64,000 bases of DNA from Fen-1364 sp049515135 (GTDB lineage Bacteria > Spirochaetota > Spirochaetia > SZUA-6 > Fen-1364): NCBI GenBank assembly GCA_049515135.1, contig JBEKUJ010000019.1, forward strand, positions 1 through 64,000, read 5' to 3'. A program made the translations under genes and the position numbers. This document shows, piece by piece, positions 31,197 to 39,882 of this stretch. The notes beneath the pieces are model-generated. The model was given only the letters and a program-made list of their open reading frames with translations, made no database searches and was not told the DNA's origin. Positions within the stretch are counted from its first letter, which is position 1. The number at the start of each line of letters is the position of its first letter.

Positions 31197-32674
31197 GCCT
31201 GCGTCTGTCCGCGTCAGTCTTCTACGGCCTCCATCGCCCCAGCACCTGCGAGAAGCGCGTGTTTCTCCTTGCCCACGAGCAGCCCGAGGGGCAGCCGTCC
31301 GAGCTCGAGCTGGCCATGAGAGAGCTGGGCGAGCGCCATGAGAAAGAGCACCTTTCGACATTCCCCCAGGTGCGGAACCTCGGTGATGGCAGCCTGTCGG
31401 ACAGGGCGCAGCGAACCAGGGAGGCAGTGGAGAGCCGCACGCCCGTCATCTACCAGGGCGTGCTTCGATCCGCGTTCCCCGGCTCGCGGGACATCGTGAC
31501 CGGCATCCCGGATTTCATGATCCTTGGAGACGACTCTTACCGCATCCGGGACTGCAAGCTCTCCCGCAGCGTGCGCGGAGACAGGCACAAGGAGATTACC
31601 CATCAGCTTCAGACATACGGCTGGCTCTATGAAAAAACCTTCAAGCGTCCGCCGGCCTCCCTGGAGGTGTACCTTGGAGACCGGACCCTCGACACCATCC
31701 CCTACGCCGGACCTGCCCGGGCGGAGGCGGAGCTGGGCAGGGTCCGCGACCTGTCGCTTCTGGCCGCAGAGCCCTGGGAGCCCGTGGGATGGTCCAAGTG
31801 CAGCCCATGCCCGTTCCAGGACCGGTGCTGGAAGCAAGCTGCGCTGAGTCACGACGTTTCGGCAGTCTATGGCGTTGATCAGGGAACGGCTCGCGCGCTT
31901 CGAGACCTGGGAATCAGCACATGGGACCAGCTACTGAAGGAAATGGGCGTTGAGCGTCTGGCAGGGCTCACGCGCAGCCGGGGGAATGCCGAGCAGAAAG
32001 TGGGGGCAGGAGCGGCCAGGATCCTGGCTCAGGCGCAGGCGCTCGCTTCGGGGAAGATTGTCCGGCTCGCCACCCTCATCCTGCCTGATGAGCCCAGGGT
32101 GCTGCTGGACCTGGAAGGAATGCCCCCGCAGCATGACGAGCTGGAAAGAGTGTATCTCTGGGGCATGCAGGTTCATGGAGAAGCCGGACGTCAAGCTCCG
32201 TATGGGCCGGCGGTTGCCGGATTTGGTCCTGAGGGGGATCGCGAGGGATGGGAGCGGTTCCTCGACAATGCTGCGGAGGTGTTTCGGACGCACGGCCGGA
32301 TACCATTCGTTCATTGGGCTGACTACGAGAAAACGAAGATACGAGCCTACATCGACAGATATGGAGATCGGGCCGGAGTTGCTGCCCGGGTCCTGGAATC
32401 CTGCTTTGACCTGCTGAAAGCCATTCGGGACTCCTTTGCCCTTCCCGTTCCCAGCTACGGACTGAAGGTCATCGAGCGTCTCAGCGGCTACAGGCGCAGC
32501 ATGAAGGAATACGGCGGTGACTGGTCTATCAGCCAATACCTCCGCGCCTGCGAGAGTCAGGACGGCCAGGAGCGTGCGCGGATCATGGCGGAGATTGCCA
32601 GATACAACGAAGAGGACCTTCAGGCAATGGGGGCCATTCTCAGGTGGGCACGGGGGCTTGCTGGTACTGCCTGA
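31193..32674 (+). CDS. TM0106-type RecB-like nuclease with RNase H-like domain
   Basis: A 493-residue protein. Residues ~1-215 form a RecB/Cas4-like PD-(D/E)XK nuclease: IPDFMI (Asp107), RDCKLS (Asp120, Lys122) and QLQTYGWLYE (Q-x3-Y). Cys19, Cys203, Cys206 and Cys212 have the N-terminal Cys plus CX2CX5C pattern of iron-sulfur nucleases such as AddB and Cas4. Residues ~300-490 are an RNase H-like 3'-5' exonuclease domain (VLLDLEGMP, FVHWADYEK, RYNEEDLQAM). In between, a helix-hairpin-helix-like region reads GISTWDQLLKEMG. The combination matches the TM0106 family of unknown role, probably in DNA repair. The GTG start overlaps the GNAT stop. The end overlaps the convergent helicase by 35 bases. 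Confidence 0.9.
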   Translation: MSLRLSASVFYGLHRPSTCEKRVFLLAHEQPEGQPSELELAMRELGERHEKEHLSTFPQVRNLGDGSLSDRAQRTREAVESRTPVIYQGVLRSAFPGSRDIVTGIPDFMILGDDSYRIRDCKLSRSVRGDRHKEITHQLQTYGWLYEKTFKRPPASLEVYLGDRTLDTIPYAGPARAEAELGRVRDLSLLAAEPWEPVGWSKCSPCPFQDRCWKQAALSHDVSAVYGVDQGTARALRDLGISTWDQLLKEMGVERLAGLTRSRGNAEQKVGAGAARILAQAQALASGKIVRLATLILPDEPRVLLDLEGMPPQHDELERVYLWGMQVHGEAGRQAPYGPAVAGFGPEGDREGWERFLDNAAEVFRTHGRIPFVHWADYEKTKIRAYIDRYGDRAGVAARVLESCFDLLKAIRDSFALPVPSYGLKVIERLSGYRRSMKEYGGDWSISQYLRACESQDGQERARIMAEIARYNEEDLQAMGAILRWARGLAGTA

Positions 32675-34802
32675 ACACTTTCACGAGGTCCTGCAGCGGC
32701 TCTTCCTGCTGGCCCTCGTGCGCCCCTTCCAGGGTGAACACGTTCAGGTTATCCATGGCCCTGCTCATGGCGACGTAAATGAGGTTTCGGACCAGGGTTT
32801 CCCCGGTCTTCCCGTCGTATTCGGTCCGCGGGGGCAGCGAAGGAAGAAAAAGGAGGACTACCGGGAAATCCAGCCCCTTGCTGGAATGAAGGCTGGAAAG
32901 CCGGATGGTCTTCTCCTGCTTGAAGGAGAAATCATCGTCTCGGATGTTCGCATGTTGATAGCCCGCGTGCCCCAGCATGTCTCCTATGGCTGCCAGGTCC
33001 GTTTTTGTCGGGGCAAGCACGGCAAGGTTCTCCGGGTCATAGCCTAGTCTCTCAATGAATAAGGACGCCTTTCTCAGGACGAGCCTCATGAGGTCCTGGC
33101 GGGTCGGAGCCGCGTACAGCTCCGGAACCGGCCCCTCGCGGAAGGCCACCGTGGCGCCCGCCTCCTCGTCCTCAAGCCCAGAAAGCTTGCGATAGGCTTC
33201 GGTCACATCATGGATGGGGACGGTATTTCGGAAGCTCGTGTGCAGGACCCGGGACCTGCCGCTGATATCCACCCCCGCCCGCCTGTACGGTGAGCTGACC
33301 CCATAGATGCTCTGCCCCGTGTCTCCCGCCATCACAAGCCCGCGCCGGCTCATGAGCTTCAGGGCTTTCACGTCCGCCGCGCTGAGGTCCTGCGATTCAT
33401 CCACGAATGCGAAATCCAGGTCCCGCAGTCGTGGATCCTCGGGATGCTCTTCCATGTGCTCGATGAGCTTGATGCGCGAGTAGTTCTTGCTCAGGATCCC
33501 GTCGTGGTCCATCTCCCGGGCCATTGCTTCCCGTATCTTCCAGACAGCCTCCCGCTGCCCCGCGTTGAGCGGCTGCCGCATGCCCTTGCGCGGGATCATC
33601 TCATCCACGTACTCACGACGCGTCACGAGGTTCCCGAAAATGAACTCTTCGATCTCCAGGGCAAGCTCCTGGCCTGAAAAGAAGCCCGTCGTGTTGAGCT
33701 TCTCAGCAAGCCGGGCGTGGACCGTGTAGTCCACGCGTTGCCGCTGGCCCAGGAGGCGAAGCCGTCCGAGGAAGAAGCTGTCCGCCGTGATGATCAGGTC
33801 ATCCGCGTCCCTCTCCCTGAGGATCTCCGCCACGTAGCGGTCGTATTTCACCAGCGTATTGGTGTAGGTGAGAAAAAGGATCCGCATTCCCGGCTTGAGA
33901 TCCAGCTCGGCCTCCCGGGTCCGCCGGACTTTTTCAAGCGCGTGAAGGAGGACAATCGTTTTCCCCGTTCCCGCTCCTCCGCGGACCAGAAAATCGAATC
34001 CCGGCTTGAGCCCGTCCACGGCCTCCGCCTGCTCGGGGGTGAGCTTCATCACGCTGCGCTCGTAGTCCATGCGGGTCCGCGTGTACAGGGAGAAACGGCT
34101 GACGTGGTCCACGTACAGGTCCAGGTCCCGGTAAGTCCCCAGCTGTTCGCCGAGCCTCTTCTTCTCCCGGGCAAGCTCGTTCAGGTCCTTTCTGAGCTGG
34201 TCCAGCCTTTCCCCCTTGGCATCCGCGCGGGCGTTTTCCCGGGAAAGCTGCGCGAAAAGGCGCAGAGTCTCCCCCTCCAGCTCTGCGAGCCGGAGCTTGT
34301 CCTTTGCCCACGCCTCTGTCTGGGCAAGAAGCTTTGCAGAATCATTCTGAACAGCCCGGAGCTCCACCTGGATCCGCATCAGCTCCTCGCTGTGTTCCAG
34401 GGGGGAACGCTTCTCCTCCCACAGCTTGAGGGATTGCGAAAGCTTTGACAGCGCGCTTGAGCCGATCCCGCAGAGTGCGCAGAAGCGAAGGAAGTTGTGC
34501 GTGGCTGCAAGCGCCTCTTCCCTGTCCAGGCGGGTGAATGAATGTCGCACCCGGTTCGTGATGGCGTGCTCCTGGATGATACGGGATATCGTTTTCAAGC
34601 TCTCCGGAGGCGCGCCGCGGGCTGCAAGGTGGTCCGCGAATGCCCGAAGCCGATCCGAGAAATGCTCGATTCCTCTGATGGACGGGACCTCGTCGCAGAT
34701 GTAGGCTTCGATGAACGAGTGCAGCGCCAGGACAAAGAAGCCTTCATCGGTTCCCGCCACAAGGAGCAGCCGCTGCAGGCGTTCTTCGAGGGGTGTGGTC
34801 AT
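32640..34802 (-). CDS. Superfamily 1 (UvrD/Rep-like) helicase
   Basis: A 720-residue helicase with a complete SF1 motif set: Walker A GGAGTGKTIVLL (~272), Walker B/II FVDESQD (~466), III AGDTGQSIYG, V SSLHSSKGLDFPVVLL and VI IYVAMSRAMDNLNV. Residues 1-260 form an unrelated helical N-terminus, with a long charged coiled-coil-like stretch (~145-225: LRAVQNDSAKLLAQTEAWAK, then ELEGETLRLFAQLS and KDLNELAREKKRLGEQL). This N-terminus is not found in UvrD, so the protein is a shorter specialised helicase, perhaps for repair or conflict with foreign DNA. It converges on the RecB-like nuclease gene. A TATCCT box lies 8 bases before the ATG. Confidence 0.92.
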   Translation of the reverse strand: MTTPLEERLQRLLLVAGTDEGFFVLALHSFIEAYICDEVPSIRGIEHFSDRLRAFADHLAARGAPPESLKTISRIIQEHAITNRVRHSFTRLDREEALAATHNFLRFCALCGIGSSALSKLSQSLKLWEEKRSPLEHSEELMRIQVELRAVQNDSAKLLAQTEAWAKDKLRLAELEGETLRLFAQLSRENARADAKGERLDQLRKDLNELAREKKRLGEQLGTYRDLDLYVDHVSRFSLYTRTRMDYERSVMKLTPEQAEAVDGLKPGFDFLVRGGAGTGKTIVLLHALEKVRRTREAELDLKPGMRILFLTYTNTLVKYDRYVAEILRERDADDLIITADSFFLGRLRLLGQRQRVDYTVHARLAEKLNTTGFFSGQELALEIEEFIFGNLVTRREYVDEMIPRKGMRQPLNAGQREAVWKIREAMAREMDHDGILSKNYSRIKLIEHMEEHPEDPRLRDLDFAFVDESQDLSAADVKALKLMSRRGLVMAGDTGQSIYGVSSPYRRAGVDISGRSRVLHTSFRNTVPIHDVTEAYRKLSGLEDEEAGATVAFREGPVPELYAAPTRQDLMRLVLRKASLFIERLGYDPENLAVLAPTKTDLAAIGDMLGHAGYQHANIRDDDFSFKQEKTIRLSSLHSSKGLDFPVVLLFLPSLPPRTEYDGKTGETLVRNLIYVAMSRAMDNLNVFTLEGAHEGQQEEPLQDLVKVFRQYQQAPVPT

Positions 34803-34867
34803 TCCGCCGGAGGATACAACGGATTTGTTCCCTTGGGAAACCGGCTGCGAAAACTGGAGGCCTCAGC

Positions 34868-35854
34868 TCAGAACTGGCCCCGCATGGAGAGATTCACGCT
34901 CAGGGTGTTGGTCAGGATGTCATAGGAGCCGCTGGGGACGAGCTTGAACCCCCCGAGAGCTATCTCTACGCCGAAGTCCATGAGGAAGCCAATGTCGTTC
35001 AGCGTGATGTTCGCCAGGGGGCTGCCGGCGCCGTAGGTCGGGGTCACCGGTGAGCCGCCCGAGCTCAGGTTCGCCGTGAAGTTGTCGATGCTCCCCGAGA
35101 AGCTTGCCCACTGATACCAGGGCATGAACTTCAAGTAGGGGACAAAGATCAAGAGACGCTTCGAAACATCGAGCTCGAACCCGGCAGTGTTGAGAGTCCA
35201 CCCCATCTTCAGATTTCCTCCGAGAGTCAGGGTGTCCCCTGAGAAGTTCTGGGAGAAGTTGTTGATGGAATATCCGGCGTTGAGGTTGGCGTAGGTGTAG
35301 CCGACCCCGAGCGACATTGCGGGGAAAGGACCGCTGTCTTCGATCATCACCTTGCGGACAAGGACCCCGGCGCTGAGAGTGTTGAACGTCACATTCTGCA
35401 CCAGCGCATCCGTCAGGGCTTCGGGAAAGATAGAGAAGGTGCCGAACACCTCTATGCCCATCATCAGCCGGACCCCAAAGGTCACCTTGAAGTTCGGATC
35501 GGGAAAGAAAGTCTGGGAGGTGGTGTAATAGCCCGCGAGCGAGCTGGGCAGATTGCTGGTGATGAGCCCGTTGACGTTCAAGATCTGGAACTCGTTCGGA
35601 TTGTTCACGAACCCTAAAATTCCGTGAGAGAGCGCGGCCCCAAGGGTGATGCCAACGTAGAAATGGGAGTCCCCCAGGCTTGCCGACCCCACCCCGTCGT
35701 CGGCCAGGACGGATTGCTGCAGGTTTGTGATGACGCTCTGCCCGATGCCCCCGAGCAGGGTAGACAAATCCGCGCCGACGGGTCTCAAGTCCTGTGCAGA
35801 GCCTGCGGCGGCGCAGCCGGCGATGATGCAGAAAACGGCACACCACCTCTTCAT
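34868..35854 (-). CDS. Predicted outer-membrane beta-barrel protein
   Basis: A 328-residue exported protein. MKRWCAVFCIIAGCAAAGSAQ is a Sec signal peptide. The mature part alternates polar and hydrophobic residues with Gly/Asn turns, as in outer-membrane barrels (FKVTFGVRLMMGIEVFGTFSIF, NIGFLMDFGVEIALGGFKLV), and ends in SVNLSMRGQF, with the terminal Phe that the BAM complex recognises. It is the last gene of the five-gene exported module that starts at 39791. AAGGAGG stands well placed before the ATG at 35854. No enzyme motif is seen. Confidence 0.85.
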   Translation of the reverse strand: MKRWCAVFCIIAGCAAAGSAQDLRPVGADLSTLLGGIGQSVITNLQQSVLADDGVGSASLGDSHFYVGITLGAALSHGILGFVNNPNEFQILNVNGLITSNLPSSLAGYYTTSQTFFPDPNFKVTFGVRLMMGIEVFGTFSIFPEALTDALVQNVTFNTLSAGVLVRKVMIEDSGPFPAMSLGVGYTYANLNAGYSINNFSQNFSGDTLTLGGNLKMGWTLNTAGFELDVSKRLLIFVPYLKFMPWYQWASFSGSIDNFTANLSSGGSPVTPTYGAGSPLANITLNDIGFLMDFGVEIALGGFKLVPSGSYDILTNTLSVNLSMRGQF

Positions 35855-35873
35855 GGGGAAGGCCTCCTTTTGC

Positions 35874-37277
35874 TCATGGCAGCCCAGCGCCGGAGATGGT
35901 GACAAGCCCTCCGGGGGCACCGGTCGACGCGCTGGCCGCGCCTGCGATGTAAAGCGTCGGGCCGGTGGCGGACCACGCCATTGCGCTGAGCTGCCCCGGA
36001 AGGCCTGAGTAGAAGGGATAGACCTTCACGGCGCTCGTGCTCGTGTTCAGAAGGTAGAGGTTGTACTGCGAGAGGAAAGCAACGTAGCCTGCCCCGGCGG
36101 CAATCTTGATGATGCTGTCACCTGAGGTCGCAGAGATTTTTGTCTGGCCTGTTACCGGAGGAGTGGAGCTCTCATTCAGGGTGGCCGACCATCCCCCGGA
36201 TGTCGACCCGATGTAGAAGGGCTGGGACCCGCTGCCCGCGGCGCATAGGGAAATGATGGTTGACCCGTCAGGAACCGTGAAGAACTTTGCCGCATTCATG
36301 ATGTTGGCGATCTGGCTGGAGACCACGCTCTGGTTTGCCTGGAAGGCGCCGAGCTTTGAGGCGAAATAGACAAAGGAGGGCGGTAAGCTGTTCTGCGTCA
36401 CGGCGAAATCATAGATCGGCTTACCGCTGATCGCGCCGCCCGTGTTGAAATTGGTCCACGTGAAGGGGGAGAGAGTTACGAGCCACGCTCCCCCAAATCC
36501 AGTCTGATTCTCGTAGAAGAGCGCTACATCTGGGCCCGACGAAAAAGCGGCCGACTCGAGCATCGGAATCGGATTGGAGGCAGCCAAGTCTGACTGAATA
36601 GAGCTAGTGTAATAGTAAATCCCCGCGTTTGTGTTGATGTAGGGAATTGCAACCGCAGGGCCGCCCGTGGGGGGACCAGGGTAGTACCCCGCGCCGACAG
36701 AGTTCGCAGAGACGCCTCCCGGAAGCGGACTGCCCACCGCTGAAGCGATGGCGCCGCTCACCGAATATAGCTGCGTCGAGGTCACCGCGTAGATGGTTCC
36801 GCTCACGTTCACTACTCCCGGCACATTCGTGCCGAAGAGCGATGTCGCTTTCACGGAAGAAGGCTGCAGGGTCACGGTGACCGGGTTATCCTCCCCGGGG
36901 ACCACTGAGACAACCACGTAGGGATAGTTGTAGTCCGTTGTGATGAAGTTGCCGCTGGAGTCGCTGCGGCCGGCAGTAACGAGGACCGCCCACGTGCCAA
37001 CGGGGATATTGCTCAGGGTGAGCGTGCTTCCGACGCTCCCCTGCGTATAGGTGAGCCCGCCGGGGAACGTGTAGAGGGACTGACCCACCCAGTTGCCGCC
37101 GACGTCCTTGACTGAAAAGAGCGAGGCCCGGATGAGGTTCGACCCTGCGGTGATGCCCCGGGACTGGGACACGACCGAGAACACGATCTTCCCCGTGGTC
37201 TGGGTGGACGTCAGGTAGCAGGAAAGAAGAAGGGTCGCCGCCCCGACCACCGTACAACACAATCTCATGATCTTCAT
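35874..37277 (-). CDS. Predicted lipoprotein, propeller-like
   Basis: A 467-residue secreted protein. The N-terminus MKIMRLCCTVVGAATLLLSC ends in a lipobox (LLSC), so it is probably lipidated. Residues ~30-150 look like a beta-sandwich (IRASLFSVKDVGGNWVGQSLYTF). The rest contains repeated strand pairs such as SLCAAGSGSQPFYIGSTSGGW, SIIKIAAGAGYVAFLSQYNLYLL and LSAMAWSATGPTLYIAGAA, in the manner of a beta-propeller without Asp-boxes. No known family is recognised. It is the fourth gene of the module, 21 bases after the FecR-domain gene, and is a candidate surface or periplasmic sensor. Confidence 0.82.
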   Translation of the reverse strand: MKIMRLCCTVVGAATLLLSCYLTSTQTTGKIVFSVVSQSRGITAGSNLIRASLFSVKDVGGNWVGQSLYTFPGGLTYTQGSVGSTLTLSNIPVGTWAVLVTAGRSDSSGNFITTDYNYPYVVVSVVPGEDNPVTVTLQPSSVKATSLFGTNVPGVVNVSGTIYAVTSTQLYSVSGAIASAVGSPLPGGVSANSVGAGYYPGPPTGGPAVAIPYINTNAGIYYYTSSIQSDLAASNPIPMLESAAFSSGPDVALFYENQTGFGGAWLVTLSPFTWTNFNTGGAISGKPIYDFAVTQNSLPPSFVYFASKLGAFQANQSVVSSQIANIMNAAKFFTVPDGSTIISLCAAGSGSQPFYIGSTSGGWSATLNESSTPPVTGQTKISATSGDSIIKIAAGAGYVAFLSQYNLYLLNTSTSAVKVYPFYSGLPGQLSAMAWSATGPTLYIAGAASASTGAPGGLVTISGAGLP

Positions 37278-37298
37278 AGTCATTCTCCCGAAGCGGGC

Positions 37299-37952
37299 CT
37301 ATTGGATGGTCACCACGATGGATCCCGTGCCGGGCAACAACGTCCCATTCGCGGGCAGGATCTCCCCCGGGCCCGTGTTGGGGTCCACGTTCTCCTGCTG
37401 GGCCCTGTAATCGCTGGGAGAGACAGGAAGCTGCAGCCCGGACAGCTCGCTTCCTTCTCCTGGGCCGACATCGCGGCCCAGCCCCTCCGCGTTCTGGAAC
37501 TCCACCACCCCCTCGTTTGTGGTGACCCAGGTGACCGCGAAGGTGAACTGGGTCCCGCGCACGGCAGCCGTTGAGACGGGACTCTGGAGCTTGAAGGCCT
37601 GGGTCAGGCTGGGAATACGCTGGACGTCCGCACGGACCTTGCCGACCGTGACGAAAACCGACGTTGTCACCGTGTCACCCTTTCGCAGAAGCTCGGCCAG
37701 ACGCATCCTGGTGAGAGGTCTCACCTGGATCTTGGAGGTCCCCAAGTCCAGGACGGCCGTTGAGTTGAAGCCCGTCGAGATAAGTGTCCCCTGGCTCACC
37801 GTTATACCCGGCGCGGCGTCCGCCCACTCCCCGTTCGCCTCTTTGAGCTGCACCCGTCCGGTGAGCTCCTGGATGACGGCGGTTTGCTGCGCAAAGAGCG
37901 GAATTCCGAGGACAAGGAGGGCGAATATCGCAATCGGCAGTCGAATCTTCAT
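37299..37952 (-). CDS. Exported FecR-domain protein
   Basis: A 217-residue protein with a signal peptide (MKIRLPIAIFALLVLGIPLFA) and a FecR domain: LTGRVQLKEANGEWADAAPG, ITVSQGTLISTGFNSTAVLDLG and VSTAAVRGTQFTF are the recurring beta-strand motifs. FecR domains often sense or transmit signals at the periplasmic face or act as structural adaptors. This one lacks a cytoplasmic N-terminal tail, so it is not an anti-sigma factor by itself. GGAGG precedes the ATG at 37952. It lies between two outer-membrane or surface proteins in the operon opposite the CHASE2 cyclase. Confidence 0.9.
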   Translation of the reverse strand: MKIRLPIAIFALLVLGIPLFAQQTAVIQELTGRVQLKEANGEWADAAPGITVSQGTLISTGFNSTAVLDLGTSKIQVRPLTRMRLAELLRKGDTVTTSVFVTVGKVRADVQRIPSLTQAFKLQSPVSTAAVRGTQFTFAVTWVTTNEGVVEFQNAEGLGRDVGPGEGSELSGLQLPVSPSDYRAQQENVDPNTGPGEILPANGTLLPGTGSIVVTIQ

Positions 37953-37965
37953 CGAATCCTCCAAA

Positions 37966-39336
37966 TCAAAAACTCAGACTGACGTCCAGCTCCACATAAG
38001 CAATCGCGGCGGAGTCGGCAAAGACATTGGGGTTCGGCGCAAAAAGGCCACCCTGGAGAACAACCCCGAGGTCCGAGAAGGGGCGGTAGTTCACGATCAT
38101 GTCGAACTCGCTTCCGAGGTAGAGGTTGGTGAGGTTGGCCGGCAGGCTTGGCGAAACCGCCCCGGGGGCAAGCCCCTCCGCCGCTGCCACGGCTCCGGTG
38201 GTCGGACGGAGCATCGGAATTGCTTTTACGACAGCCTGCAGGTTTCCAAGCTCCGGGCTCTTTGCTCCGGCAAAGGGTCGGATCGAATAGCTGAAAGTCG
38301 CGGCAATGATGTTCTCCACGTTCGGAGAGAACGCGAGGGAGAGGAGCCTGGGGGGCGAGGTGACGGGGACAAAGGCTGTTGCGTACCCCGAACCGGTGTC
38401 GCCCTCGATGACCTGAGAATAGCGGCTGTCCCCGCTGGCGTACAGGAAGTCCAGCCCGAAGGTGGAATGGAGAAGGGTGTCCAGGTAGTAGCGCGCCCCC
38501 CCGCCGGCCAGCAACGCCAGGATGGGCTCGTATTGATAGGAGCCCTGATCGGTCACATACGAGAGGGTCCGGCCCGTTTCCAGGTAGAGGTAGGTCTTGT
38601 AGTAGAGATTCTCGACGATGGAGCCGGACAGGCCGGCTCCGAGGTATTCACTGTCGAGGCTCCCGCCCTGCCCGTAAACCAGCGTTGTGGAGCCGGGCTG
38701 GATGAGGTTGGAGCCTGAGAAGACCGAGCGCAGGTCCTGTTGAAACAAGGCGGTCAAAGTGAGGTCCTGCCGCAGGAAGAGCCCAGGCAGCAGCACCTGA
38801 AGCCGGCCCAGCACCCGCGGCGACCCGAAATAGATGGAGGAATTGCCCTGCGCCGCGGCGTCCGCCTGGGTCATGGAGATATACGAGAGTGGCTTCTGCG
38901 TGAGCCCCGTGTAGCCGAGATCCACCGTGACGGCCGCCCCGGGGTAGGTGAACCCCAGCGCGAACCCGTCGATGCTCTGCCCGGAGAAAACAAGCCCCGT
39001 GAAGTCGCTTTCCTGGTAGCGACCGATGGTGAAGCTGAAAAGCGTGGGCCCGCCCTGGATCTTCGGGAAGTTGCCGGTGAGGTTCAGGAGATCCGGATTG
39101 AAGATGAACCAGGGCGATACGTTCCATACCTGGACGCTGGCCGAGCCGGTGAAAGTGAGATTTTCACCGATGCCGGAAGTGAACCAGAGGCTCAGCTTAT
39201 CTTTCTGGGAAAAAGAAGGTGTCTGCTGGTTCCCGTAGCTCGATGCGTTGTCCAGGACAGCGCCAAAGTCATATGCAAACAGCGCGGAGGCGGACAGCAG
39301 GAGAAATACTACCGGAAGAACCGCGCGCGCTTTCAT
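37966..39336 (-). CDS. Predicted outer-membrane barrel protein
   Basis: A 456-residue exported protein. MKARAVLPVVFLLLSASALFAY is a signal peptide. The mature part has many amphipathic strands with aromatic girdle residues (LSLWFTSGIGENLTFTGSASVQVW, YYKTYLYLETGRTLSYV) and ends in YVELDVSLSF, a barrel-type C-terminal strand ending in Phe. The start at 39336 shares an ATGA with the preceding 152-residue protein. The open frame continues far upstream but codes that other gene in a different frame there. Function unknown; a channel or surface anchor for the module is plausible. Confidence 0.85.
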   Translation of the reverse strand: MKARAVLPVVFLLLSASALFAYDFGAVLDNASSYGNQQTPSFSQKDKLSLWFTSGIGENLTFTGSASVQVWNVSPWFIFNPDLLNLTGNFPKIQGGPTLFSFTIGRYQESDFTGLVFSGQSIDGFALGFTYPGAAVTVDLGYTGLTQKPLSYISMTQADAAAQGNSSIYFGSPRVLGRLQVLLPGLFLRQDLTLTALFQQDLRSVFSGSNLIQPGSTTLVYGQGGSLDSEYLGAGLSGSIVENLYYKTYLYLETGRTLSYVTDQGSYQYEPILALLAGGGARYYLDTLLHSTFGLDFLYASGDSRYSQVIEGDTGSGYATAFVPVTSPPRLLSLAFSPNVENIIAATFSYSIRPFAGAKSPELGNLQAVVKAIPMLRPTTGAVAAAEGLAPGAVSPSLPANLTNLYLGSEFDMIVNYRPFSDLGVVLQGGLFAPNPNVFADSAAIAYVELDVSLSF

Positions 39337-39791
39337 GAGCCAGCCCCTTCGTAGCTCATAACGCTTCCAAGGATCTGAACAACCTCTTCGCCGCTCAGCG
39401 TCCGGTAGGGACTCGAGTCCCCCGAGATGAGCTTCCGGAAGGCCAGCTCCCGCGCGGCGTACCGGGGGCCTGGAAAGAGGCTGTACATGAGCCCCCCGCG
39501 CATCTTGAACGCCCGCATGAGGAGGTACGAGTACTGGCCAAGCGTGACCGGGGAGGACGCGTCCTGGACCTTGACCTCCCATTTCTGCGCCTGGAGCGCC
39601 GTGATGGCATCAGCCGGGGACGCCGTGTCCGGCACGGCCGTGATTGCTGCCATCACCATGTAGACCGCTTCCCCGAATGTTGCAGCCTTCTCGGAAAGCA
39701 GGGAATCCACGACGGCATTGGATTGAGCCTCCACCGACGCCGCCCACGCCGGCAGCAAAAAGACGGCCAGAAGAAGCGCCCTTTTTCCCAT
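39333..39791 (-). CDS. Small exported protein of unknown function
   Basis: A 152-residue protein with signal peptide MGKRALLLAVFLLPAWAASVEAQ. The mature part is mainly helical (VVDSLLSEKAATFGEAVYMVMAAI, DAITALQAQKWEV) with a conserved-looking end (YAARELAFRKLISGDSS). No family name can be given. It is the first gene of the five-gene exported operon and starts 91 bases from the divergent CHASE2-cyclase gene. GGAGAG precedes the ATG. The size and helical mature part would suit a periplasmic adaptor, but this is a guess. Confidence 0.82.
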   Translation of the reverse strand: MGKRALLLAVFLLPAWAASVEAQSNAVVDSLLSEKAATFGEAVYMVMAAITAVPDTASPADAITALQAQKWEVKVQDASSPVTLGQYSYLLMRAFKMRGGLMYSLFPGPRYAARELAFRKLISGDSSPYRTLSGEEVVQILGSVMSYEGAGS

Positions 39792-39810
39792 TCAGCACTC
39801 TCCGCTTCAG

Positions 39811-39840
39811 TCGACGTCGAATATAGAGAAGAGTATACTC
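39811..39840. promoter_or_regulatory. Paired palindromes in the divergent cyclase/exported-module intergenic region
   Basis: TCGACGTCGA (39811-39820) and GAGTATACTC (39831-39840) are each perfect 10-base palindromes with centres 20 bases apart, two helical turns. They lie in the 91 bases between divergent starts and may be regulator sites; TATACT within the second can serve as a -10 box for the cyclase. Confidence 0.45.
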
Positions 39841-39882
39841 CTTAACGGGTTTTGTTTCCATCTCAGGAGAAGGAGCCAAACG

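Noticed and set aside
33717..34448. A 243-residue plus-strand frame inside the helicase gene.
   Set aside because: It mirrors the coiled-coil and Walker A region of the helicase and has no motif of its own.
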